Shown here piece by piece: positions 1-6,042 of a DNA stretch of 9,349 nucleotides. How positions within the stretch are numbered: position 1 is the stretch's first letter; the number at the start of each line of letters is the position of its first letter. A program made the translations under genes and the position numbers. Under the pieces are notes generated by a model that saw nothing but the letters and a program-made list of their open reading frames with translations, did no database searches and was not told the origin of the DNA. Source of the DNA: an uncultured Bacilli bacterium (lineage in GTDB: Bacteria > Bacillota_I > Bacilli_A > RF39 > UBA660); NCBI GenBank assembly GCA_947624635.1, contig CANQLF010000026.1:1-9349 (forward strand), read 5' to 3'.

Positions 1-149
1 ATCTCTCAATATGTTAAGAATAATTTCATTGTTAATCTTTCTAAGTATTTCATTTACTGCTCAGTCGCAGTATTATCTGCTCGGGACGGGAGCACAGCAA
101 TTGGGAAACGGCGAAATACGCTTGACTAATGATGAAGATAGCGAAGTTG

Positions 150-162
150 GAGCATATAAGAG
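150..162. other. Composition junction between high-G+C and A+T-rich DNA
   Basis: Bases 61-153 contain 46 G or C out of 93 by hand count. The sequence after about 160 drops to roughly a fifth to a quarter G+C and stays there to the end. The switch coincides with the point where the lectin-like reading frame loses its similarity. No insertion-sequence end, inverted repeat or attachment-like site is visible at the boundary, so an assembly or ligation chimera is at least as likely as natural recombination. The exact breakpoint cannot be fixed to the base. Confidence 0.6.
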
Positions 163-178
163 GAGAATAAAAAAATGA
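161..178 (+). promoter_or_regulatory. Translation start block of the acyltransferase gene (first copy of an 18-base repeat)
   Basis: AGGAG at 161-165 lies nine bases before the ATG at 175 and supports that start over the in-frame ATG at 193. The whole 18-base block aggagaataaaaaaatga is repeated exactly at 1483-1500 before the kinase-SIS gene. By analogy with the second copy, where GGAGAATAA holds the end of the upstream gene, the first copy may preserve the last codons of a lost upstream gene ending in Gly-Glu-stop. Confidence 0.75.
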
Positions 179-870
179 AAAAAGAAGTGACTATGGATAA
201 TTGGAATAGAAAAAGAGCTTTTAATATTTTTTCTAAATTTGATGACCCTTATACAGGTATTACAACAATTTTAAATATAACTAATTTAGTTTTATTATCA
301 AAAAAAGAAAATAAATCTTTTTACGGAACTATGTTGTATTATATTTTATTATCAATGAATGAAATCGAAGAATTTAAATATGGATATGGAAAAATAAATA
401 ATACAGAATGTGTTTGCAAATTTGATGAATTAGCAGCAACTGTTACCGTATTGCAAAATAATGGTGAACTTAATTTTACTAGATACATTAAGTTCGAACA
501 CGAATATGAAAAATTTATGAATTATTTTAATCAAGCTAAAATAGATGCAGAATCTGGAATAGAATATTATAAAATAGATGATTTGGATAATATGAACAAA
601 ATACAGGTAACTTGTTTACCTTGGATAAGATTCACTAACTTTAAGAATGCTGTAAATTTTTCAGAAAAATCAAGCAAACCTAAAATATGTTGGGGAAAAT
701 ATTATACTTTAAACAACGAATTTTATATAGATTTCTCGATTTTGGTTAACCATGCTTTTCAAGATGGATATCACATTTCTCAATTTATAAATAATCTTAC
801 TAGAAATATTAATAATATAAAAATTAATTTAGAGGAAAAAGTTTATGAAAAAAGAAAAAAATATAATTAA
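175..870 (+). CDS. Chloramphenicol acetyltransferase-fold acyltransferase (type A CAT family)
   Basis: The 231 residues are close to the usual 210-220 of the trimeric CAT family. These enzymes move an acetyl group from acetyl-CoA to a hydroxyl in the cytoplasm. Family landmarks run in order: the N-terminal DNWNRKRAF (8-16), an ITNL element (35-38), LPWIRFTNF (148-156), GKYY (174-177) and the active-site block NHAFQDGYH (192-200). The catalytic histidine is His193. The first His of the classical HHxxxDG is Asn here, a substitution I believe also occurs in other Gram-positive CATs. The position corresponding to the oxyanion-stabilising Ser148 of CAT-III appears to be Thr146. There is no signal peptide. 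The gene overlaps the following hydrolase by 26 bases, so the two are probably translated together. It could be a resistance gene, but the operon setting next to sugar-phosphate and nonulosonate genes makes O-acylation of a sugar intermediate an equally good guess. Family is sure; substrate is not. Confidence 0.85.
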   Translation: MKKEVTMDNWNRKRAFNIFSKFDDPYTGITTILNITNLVLLSKKENKSFYGTMLYYILLSMNEIEEFKYGYGKINNTECVCKFDELAATVTVLQNNGELNFTRYIKFEHEYEKFMNYFNQAKIDAESGIEYYKIDDLDNMNKIQVTCLPWIRFTNFKNAVNFSEKSSKPKICWGKYYTLNNEFYIDFSILVNHAFQDGYHISQFINNLTRNINNIKINLEEKVYEKRKKYN

Positions 871-1492
871 AGTTAATAATAAAGAATTTAAATATTATGT
901 TTATTATCCAGACAATTTTAAAGAAAAAATGCCATTATTATTATTTTTACATGGGATAGGTGAAAGAGGAACTAATTTGAATGATATCGAGAAATATGCA
1001 CTGCCAAAATATATGAATAAATTTGATATACCATATATTGTTATTGCTCCACAGTGTTTTAGTGGAAATTTTTGGGATTATCATTTGAGGGATATTGAAA
1101 AGATAATTAGTAAGGAATATAAAAAATATAAATTTGACAAAAACAATATATATGTTTTAGGATCAAGTATGGGAGCTTATGGGGCTTGGAATTATTTAAT
1201 ACAACGTCCAGATATTTTTAAAGGAATCGTTTCTGTAGCTGGAGGTATTATGTTACCAATAAAAGAAAATTTAGATGTAATAAAAGATAAACCAATATTG
1301 ATTTATCATGGTGATAAAGATAATATAATTGATTTTAATGAAAGTATTGATGCATATAACAAGCTTAAAAATATAGGAGCAAAAAATATTGAATTAAAAA
1401 TAATCGAGGGTGATAATCACTATTTGTCTTCACATGCTTTTAAAGATAAATATATTTATGAGTGGATAGAAAAAAACTCAAAAGGAGAATAA
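845..1492 (+). CDS. Alpha/beta-hydrolase (carboxylesterase / prolyl-oligopeptidase-like)
   Basis: This 215-residue single-domain cytosolic hydrolase has a complete visible triad. The oxyanion segment is LLLFLHGIGERG (31-42). The nucleophile elbow is GSSMG (106-110) with Ser108, the acid is probably Asp159 in HGDKD (155-159), and His192 lies in GDNHY (189-193). The pattern resembles short bacterial esterases of the carboxylesterase/dienelactone hydrolase group. No signal peptide or membrane segment is visible. The start at 845 is supported by AGAGG at 831-835 and lies inside the end of the acyltransferase gene. Its stop (1490-1492) overlaps the translation start block of the kinase-SIS gene, with only four bases between stop and ATG. 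Pairing with an acyltransferase suggests an ester-forming and ester-removing couple on one substrate, but that is inferred from gene order. The actual ester, or possibly thioester or peptide, substrate is unknown. Confidence 0.85.
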   Translation: MKKEKNIIKVNNKEFKYYVYYPDNFKEKMPLLLFLHGIGERGTNLNDIEKYALPKYMNKFDIPYIVIAPQCFSGNFWDYHLRDIEKIISKEYKKYKFDKNNIYVLGSSMGAYGAWNYLIQRPDIFKGIVSVAGGIMLPIKENLDVIKDKPILIYHGDKDNIIDFNESIDAYNKLKNIGAKNIELKIIEGDNHYLSSHAFKDKYIYEWIEKNSKGE

Positions 1493-1500
1493 AAAAATGA
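1483..1500 (+). promoter_or_regulatory. Translation start block of the kinase-SIS gene (second copy of the 18-base repeat)
   Basis: AGGAG at 1483-1487 sits nine bases before ATG 1497. It is embedded in the last codons (Gly-Glu-stop) of the hydrolase gene, which couples the two. The block aggagaataaaaaaatga is identical to 161-178. Confidence 0.8.
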
Positions 1501-3458
1501 GAGTAGTAAGTATAGGAGATTTAGTTACAGATTATTATTATAAAAACAATAAATTATTAGGAGTTAATGGCGGAATGACTTCTCATAACATCATTGCCAA
1601 TTTATCAAAATTCGGTATATCAACATCAGTATCCGGAGTTTGTGGTAATGATGATGCTGGAATGATTTCAATAAAGAGTTTAGAAGATTTAAAGGTTGAT
1701 GTATCAAATATAAAAGTTCTAAATAATGTTAAAACTCGCTGTTTTCATGTATCATATTTTGATTCTGATGGTAAGCTTTCGTTTACTTCAAAAAAAAGAT
1801 GTCCTTTTTGTAATATTAAGAAATGGTATGAAGAAAGTTTAATTGACTGTAATGATATTATTAATAACATTAAAGATGATGACATATTAGTTTTTGATAA
1901 TCTTAATGAAAAAAATCAGAATATAATTGATAATACTAATAATAAGAAAGTCATTGATTTGGGACAATATTTTGAATTTGAAAATTTGGAAAATTCAAAA
2001 ATAATAGAAAAGATAAAAGGAAAATTTAATATTATAAATTTTAATGAAAGAGTATCAAATTATTTAATAAAAAAATTAAATTTACAATGTGATCTAGATA
2101 TTTTTAAATTATTACAACCAGAATTTATGACCATTACAAGGGGAAGTGATGGGGCTAGATTTATTTATGATGATAAAATATTTGATTTTACTTTACAAAA
2201 AAAGGCAGATGTTATTGATTCTACCGGTGCAGGAGATGCCTTTATATCTAGTATAATAAAAGATTGGATAGATAATGATTTAAAATTTGAAATTAGTAAA
2301 TTTACTAAATGGTATGATAATTCTAATAAGTTGACTTTTAAAGTTGTAAATAAAATGGGTGCTAGAGGGCATTTAAAATCTTTATATAAGATTAAAAAAA
2401 TAGATAATTGTTGTACATGTGAAAAATTTGAAGTTGTTTATAGAAAACAAATAAAAAGATGTAATATAAATATAAATAATCTAAAGTCTAGACTAAAAAA
2501 TGCTATAAATTCTAATTCGGTAATAAAAATTAATAATATTAACTTTAACGAATCAGAAAATTATCTTTTTATTGGTACTGGTGGTTCTTTTGCTGGAGCA
2601 TATTTTGCCTCAACAATTATTAATCAACTTTATGGTTGTAACACTTATGCAATTTATCCAAGAGATGTTAATTATAGAAACAATAAAAAAATTAATAAAG
2701 TAATATTATTTTCTTATTCTGGAACAACTGATGACATAATAAATAGTGTCTCAAATTTTTCCGATGAGGATAAATATATTATCACTAAAGGTGAAACAAA
2801 AAAAATAGTTTTAAAAACTGGCATTAAAAAAGATAATATATTAAGTTATAGATCTGCTTCAAATAAAAGTAGAGAAAGAGGATTTTTATCGTTTGAAGGA
2901 GCCGTTGCTCCTGCTGCAATATTTTTAAAATATTATTATGATAAAATTGATCCAAATTTTGATTTAGAGTTATTTATTAATGAATCTTTTGATTATTGGA
3001 ACAATTATTTTGAAAATGCTTTCAATAACACAGATATAAAAAAAATGATATCAAAGGGAAATATTATAAATATATTTAAGGGAGATTACTGTAATAGTGC
3101 TTGTTATGATTTAGAAAGTAAAATTATCGAATCTGGAATATTAAATTGTATTATACATGAGAAAAAAAACTTTTCTCATGGAAGATTTATAAATTATGAA
3201 AATTTAAATAATAAAAATTCAATATACTTTAAGCAAAAAACAACTAGTAAATATGAACAAAAACTTTTGGAGTATCTAAAATTAGGTAACAATTTTGTTA
3301 TAGAAAGTAAGTATAACGGGTTATTATGTGAATTTGATTTGTTAATAGCTTCTCAATTACTAATTTGTTTTATAGGAAAAATTTTAGATATTGATGTTTC
3401 AAAGCCAAAATATTCTGAAGATTCTATGAAAATATATTTTTATAAAGGCGAGTTATAA
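1497..3458 (+). CDS. Fusion of PfkB-family sugar kinase and SIS phosphosugar-binding domain
   Basis: The 653-residue protein has two recognisable halves. Residues 1 to about 295 are a PfkB (ribokinase-family) kinase. It opens with MRVVSIGDLVTD, has the substrate-binding GG-containing segment NGGMTSHNIIANLSKFG (24-40), and ends with DSTGAGDAF (241-249), whose Asp247 is the expected catalytic base. Residues from about 350 to 650 are a SIS region with IGTGGSFAGAYFAS (359-372), FSYSGTTDD (405-413) and a later E-rich segment with HG (540-562), resembling the double-SIS layout of GlmS/AgaS/FrlB-type isomerases and deaminases. Cysteines cluster at CPFC (102-105) within the kinase and CCTC (305-308) at the linker, which may bind a metal. 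The likely role is to phosphorylate a sugar and isomerise or otherwise process the sugar phosphate in one polypeptide. A single long frame and normal SD argue for a natural fusion. I do not recognise a named family, and the substrate is unknown. Confidence 0.8.
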   Translation: MRVVSIGDLVTDYYYKNNKLLGVNGGMTSHNIIANLSKFGISTSVSGVCGNDDAGMISIKSLEDLKVDVSNIKVLNNVKTRCFHVSYFDSDGKLSFTSKKRCPFCNIKKWYEESLIDCNDIINNIKDDDILVFDNLNEKNQNIIDNTNNKKVIDLGQYFEFENLENSKIIEKIKGKFNIINFNERVSNYLIKKLNLQCDLDIFKLLQPEFMTITRGSDGARFIYDDKIFDFTLQKKADVIDSTGAGDAFISSIIKDWIDNDLKFEISKFTKWYDNSNKLTFKVVNKMGARGHLKSLYKIKKIDNCCTCEKFEVVYRKQIKRCNININNLKSRLKNAINSNSVIKINNINFNESENYLFIGTGGSFAGAYFASTIINQLYGCNTYAIYPRDVNYRNNKKINKVILFSYSGTTDDIINSVSNFSDEDKYIITKGETKKIVLKTGIKKDNILSYRSASNKSRERGFLSFEGAVAPAAIFLKYYYDKIDPNFDLELFINESFDYWNNYFENAFNNTDIKKMISKGNIINIFKGDYCNSACYDLESKIIESGILNCIIHEKKNFSHGRFINYENLNNKNSIYFKQKTTSKYEQKLLEYLKLGNNFVIESKYNGLLCEFDLLIASQLLICFIGKILDIDVSKPKYSEDSMKIYFYKGEL

Positions 3459-3467
3459 ATTATTACT

Positions 3468-3492
3468 TGATATTTAAATAAAACTAATATCA
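3468..3492. repeat. Short inverted repeat in the spacer before the PHP gene
   Basis: TGATATT (3468-3474) and AATATCA (3486-3492) are perfect inverted copies separated by 11 bases. The spacer is 58 bases long, the first real gap in block 1. There is no T-tract after the repeat, so it is not a convincing intrinsic terminator. It could be a weak operator or chance in A+T-rich DNA. Confidence 0.25.
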
Positions 3493-3503
3493 TTAAAACT
3501 GAA

Positions 3504-3510
3504 GGGGGAG
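3504..3510 (+). promoter_or_regulatory. Strong SD deciding a TTG start
   Basis: GGGGGAG lies six bases upstream of TTG 3517. No ATG in frame follows before the first metal-binding motif, whose first ligand is already at residue 8, so the TTG must be the start. Confidence 0.8.
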
Positions 3511-3516
3511 ATAAAA

Positions 3517-4689
3517 TTGATACAAAATTTTGATTTTCACATACATACAAAACATTCAGATGGAGAATATAGTGTAGAAGAGATAATAAAAAAAATCAGA
3601 GAATTTGGAATTAAATATTTTTCAATTACTGATCATGATAGCATAGAATCAATAAAAGAAGTTAAAAAAAATGATTTAACTGGATTATATTATATACCGG
3701 GAGTGGAGATTAGTTCTATTTTAGATAATAAATATAAAATGCATATTCTAGGTTATTTTATTGATGACAAAGATAAAGATTTAAACGAAATATTAAAAAA
3801 ATTAGAACAAGCAAGAAAAGATAGATTTTTGGAACTAGCAAATGGCATAAAAGAAAATTACGGATTTTATATTCCTTACAATGAATTAGAAGAAGTGATA
3901 AGTAATGTTAAAATTCCTGGGAAACCTCATTTAGCAAAATTAATGGCTGAACATAACTATATTTCAAATATACCAGATGCATATGAAAATTATTTGGATA
4001 AAATAAAAACTAAGACATCTAGTAAATTACCAGCAGATTTAGTAATAAAAACAATTAAAAAAGCCGGTGGTATTGCGATATGGGCACATCCTAAAAAAGT
4101 TGAGAATAAATATAATATAAATTTTGAAAGCTTAATTCCACATCTTAAAAAATTAGGTTTAGATGGTATAGAAGCGTTTAATTCTTTGCACACATATGAT
4201 GATTCTATTAGATTTTTAGAATTTTGTAAACAAAATAATTTAATTGTTAGCGGTGGTTCAGATTATCATGGACCAAATATAAAACAGAAAGTCAAACTTG
4301 GTGTAATATATAATTCTTCTTTAGAAAAAAAGGTAGGACTATCAAATATAAATATTATAAAAAATAACGATTGTAGAGATATTAACTATCATAATATTAG
4401 CAAGTTAAATAATATGATAAATTTTATTAAAAAGCAACTAGATGAAAATATATTACCGTATATATATGAAAAAAATCTTATGGTTAATGACGGAAATGAT
4501 ATATATAAAGAATATATAAATATTAATTCAGATTTAAAAAAATTAGAAGAAAAATATAAGAATAAAATTTTAACTCAAAATGAAAGCATCGAAATAATAA
4601 AATTGTATAACAGAATGATACAATTGATTAATATTGTTTCCAAAACTAAAAATAGTGATGCAAATAATCAATATAAATTAAAAAATTAA
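3517..4689 (+). CDS. PHP-domain phosphoesterase (YciV/TrpH-like) with C-terminal extension
   Basis: The protein has 390 residues and starts with TTG. PHP enzymes are metal-dependent phosphoesterases acting on small phosphates or nucleic-acid ends. All usual metal-ligand motifs are present: DFHIHTKHSDG (6-16), ITDHD (37-41), PGVEIS (61-66), HILGY (76-80), KPHLA (136-140), IAIWAHP (186-192), GIEAFNS (217-223) and SGGSDYHG (245-252). The layout follows the YciV/TrpH group, characterised as a 3',5'-nucleoside bisphosphate phosphatase and as a 5'-3' RNA exonuclease (RNase AM). After about residue 270 there is an extension of some 120 residues rich in Asn, Lys and Ile with no motif I recognise. The position after a kinase-SIS fusion suggests dephosphorylation of a sugar phosphate, but a housekeeping nucleotide or RNA role is also possible. 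There is no signal peptide. The fold is near certain; the substrate is a guess. Confidence 0.88.
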   Translation: MIQNFDFHIHTKHSDGEYSVEEIIKKIREFGIKYFSITDHDSIESIKEVKKNDLTGLYYIPGVEISSILDNKYKMHILGYFIDDKDKDLNEILKKLEQARKDRFLELANGIKENYGFYIPYNELEEVISNVKIPGKPHLAKLMAEHNYISNIPDAYENYLDKIKTKTSSKLPADLVIKTIKKAGGIAIWAHPKKVENKYNINFESLIPHLKKLGLDGIEAFNSLHTYDDSIRFLEFCKQNNLIVSGGSDYHGPNIKQKVKLGVIYNSSLEKKVGLSNINIIKNNDCRDINYHNISKLNNMINFIKKQLDENILPYIYEKNLMVNDGNDIYKEYININSDLKKLEEKYKNKILTQNESIEIIKLYNRMIQLINIVSKTKNSDANNQYKLKN

Positions 4690-4875
4690 AGTGATCTTAT
4701 AATGAAAATTGAAAATAAATGTGAATATATAAATAGAAGTTAATATATGATAGAATTAACAAAATAAAATATTAAAAACAGTGAGTATACATCTATTTCC
4801 AATTAACTCTAATCATTAAAAATTTTTGATATTAAAAGAATGTTTATTAGATAAATTGAAAGGAATTGTTTTTAT
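4690..4875. other. 186-base spacer between the two gene blocks
   Basis: This is the longest non-coding gap and a plausible transcription-unit boundary. It holds a weak inverted repeat GTTAAT (4739-4744) / ATTAAC (4755-4760) with a ten-base loop and no following T-tract. A perfect TATAAT stands at 4698-4703 without a recognisable -35 box. TTGATA at 4826-4831 has an imperfect -10-like GATAAA at 4850-4855, but that would start transcription on top of the SD of the next gene. None of these is strong enough to call a promoter or terminator in DNA this A+T-rich. A 13-codon frame at 4702-4743 lacks an SD. Confidence 0.5.
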
Positions 4876-5376
4876 ATGGAGAACGATAAAAATTACAAAA
4901 TTAGAACCCTAGAATTATTAAAAAAAACAATGCTTGATAATGATTTTAGTTATGATATATATTTTCGTGTTGCCGTTATATATGAATATATAAGCGGTAA
5001 CGAAAACATATGGGAACTTTACAATAAAATGCAACTTACTAGAGCTAATCAAATTAGTGTTATTCCAAGAGAAATGATACAACATAAAAATTCTTTTATT
5101 GATTTAATAAATAGCTTTAAAAATTGCGGATTTGATCCATCTCATCCTATTTTGACTAATGATAAATTAATGGTTATAGATGGTGCTCATAGATTAGCTT
5201 GTTCATTATATTTTAAACTTAATTATGTGATAATTCAAACAAATCAGAAATTTAAAAATTATATTCCAAATGAATATACAAAAGAATGGTTTGAAAAAAA
5301 TAATCTTAAAGAATGCATTCCATATGCAGAAACAATTAAAAGAAAGATAAGGATGTATAAAAATGTACAAAAATAA
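4876..5376 (+). CDS. ParB/sulfiredoxin-fold protein of a type found in glycan loci
   Basis: This 166-residue protein has a recognisable core at about 87-120: a DPSHPI segment, a short strand pair, then MVIDGAHRLACSLYF (99-113). A hydrophobic strand, the IDGxHRLA block and a helix are the signature of the ParB/Srx nucleotide-binding fold, which includes ParB CTPases, sulfiredoxin and the free-serine kinases SerK and SbnI. The N-terminal 80 residues look helical and are unrecognised. No helix-turn-helix of a partition ParB is visible, and the protein is too short to be one, so plasmid partitioning is unlikely. The SD AGGA (4861-4864) is 11 bases from the ATG. Its 3' end overlaps neuA by 14 bases, indicating coupled translation and a role in the same pathway. 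A small-molecule kinase or nucleotide-binding function is possible but inferred from the fold only. Confidence 0.6.
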   Translation: MENDKNYKIRTLELLKKTMLDNDFSYDIYFRVAVIYEYISGNENIWELYNKMQLTRANQISVIPREMIQHKNSFIDLINSFKNCGFDPSHPILTNDKLMVIDGAHRLACSLYFKLNYVIIQTNQKFKNYIPNEYTKEWFEKNNLKECIPYAETIKRKIRMYKNVQK

Positions 5377-6037
5377 AAAAATATTAGCCTTTATTCCAGC
5401 GAGAAAAGGTAGTAAAAGAATTCCAAATAAGAACCTTGTATTAATAAATGGTATACCATTATTTCAATATAGTGTTGATGTAGCAAAAAAATCAAAATAT
5501 ATTGATTCAATAATCGTAAGTACTAATTCAAAAAAAATATTAAAAACAGCTCATAAATTAGGATGCATAGAAAATAAATTAAGACCTGACAATCTTTCTA
5601 CTGACAATTCAAGGATAATTGATGCTATATTATATGAAATAAAAGAAAATAATTTATCTCAATACGATGTGATTGTATTATTACAACCAACATCACCACA
5701 TAGGACGGTAGATATTCTTGATAAAGCAATAGAAAAATTTTTCGAATTTGAAACATCATTGATTACTGTAGTAAAAGCAAAAGAACATCCAATATTTATG
5801 AGAAAAATGGTTAATGGAAAACTTCAAAAAGTTTTAAAAGAAACAACAGATATTAGAAGTCAAGATTTATATGATGTTTTTAGGATAACTGGAAATATAT
5901 ATATAAATAACATAAAAGACTTAAATGACAAAACTGTTTTAAATGAAAATGAGATTCCTTTTGTTTTAGATAATGTTTTTTCTATCGATATAGATACAGA
6001 ACAAGATTTAGAAGAAGCCAAAAAGATAATGGAGTGA
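5363..6037 (+). CDS. neuA: CMP-nonulosonate (acylneuraminate) cytidylyltransferase
   Basis: The 224 residues match the normal length of single-domain bacterial NeuA enzymes. These join CTP and a nine-carbon 2-keto acid (Neu5Ac or a relative such as legionaminate) to give the CMP-sugar used by transferases, releasing pyrophosphate in the cytoplasm. The CTP-binding loop is IPARKGSKRIPNKN (11-24). The substrate region has LLQPTSPHR (106-114), RITGNIY lies at 174-180, and the Mg-binding aspartates are in DIDTEQD (209-215, Asp209 and Asp211). AAGGA at 5349-5353 serves the ATG at 5363, inside the upstream ParB-fold gene. The stop at 6035-6037 overlaps the SD of the deacetylase gene. With neuB two genes downstream the assignment to nonulosonate activation is firm. 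Which nonulosonate is used cannot be read from the sequence. A KdsB-type Kdo enzyme is less likely given the motif and the partner neuB. Confidence 0.88.
   Translation: MYKNKKILAFIPARKGSKRIPNKNLVLINGIPLFQYSVDVAKKSKYIDSIIVSTNSKKILKTAHKLGCIENKLRPDNLSTDNSRIIDAILYEIKENNLSQYDVIVLLQPTSPHRTVDILDKAIEKFFEFETSLITVVKAKEHPIFMRKMVNGKLQKVLKETTDIRSQDLYDVFRITGNIYINNIKDLNDKTVLNENEIPFVLDNVFSIDIDTEQDLEEAKKIME
6031..6034 (+). promoter_or_regulatory. SD that decides the deacetylase start
   Basis: GGAG at 6031-6034 is eight bases upstream of ATG 6043. A longer reading from GTG 6034 would start on the last base of this SD and has no SD of its own, so ATG 6043 is preferred. Confidence 0.7.
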
Positions 6038-6042
6038 TAAAT

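Larger units (their letters stand above)
11..178 (+). pseudogene. Truncated 5' end of a Bacteroidota-type secreted lectin-like protein, fused to foreign DNA
   Basis: An open frame of 55 codons starts at ATG 11 and ends at TGA 176-178. Residues 1-20 form a classic signal peptide: Arg3, a hydrophobic stretch at about 4-16, then AQSQ. Residues 21-48 (YYLLGTGAQQLGNG, then EIRLTNDEDSEVGA) resemble the opening of the L-type lectin-like domain of large secreted Bacteroidota proteins, where a xLGxxxxRLTxxxxxxVGA pattern normally continues into a Trp-rich strand. Here the match stops after GA. The last residues (YKRRIKK) are a read-through of the ribosome-binding region of the next gene. Codons such as CTG, CTC, GGG, ACG and CGC and the high G+C are unlike every other gene in the window. 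No SD is visible in the ten preceding bases, as is usual in Bacteroidota. The family call is from memory of the motif. That this is a truncated foreign fragment is better supported than its exact family. Confidence 0.6.

Noticed and set aside
1790..1797. Run of eight A residues inside the kinase-SIS gene as a phase-variation tract
   Set aside because: Similar A runs occur throughout the window, and the frame is intact. There is no sign of selection for a contingency locus.
3990..4193. Antisense reading frame of 67 codons
   Set aside because: It lies wholly inside the PHP gene, whose motifs are clear on the other strand. It shows no SD or recognisable motif of its own.
4702..4743. 13-codon frame in the spacer before the ParB-fold gene
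   Set aside because: It has no SD, no motif, and a length expected by chance.
4826..4855. Promoter-like TTGATA with an 18-base spacing to GATAAA
   Set aside because: The -10 box is poor, and the implied transcript would begin at the SD of the next gene. Such matches are common in this composition.
4876..5376. Plasmid partition ParB
   Set aside because: The protein lacks the DNA-binding and dimerisation domains, has no parA neighbour, and is embedded in a sugar operon.
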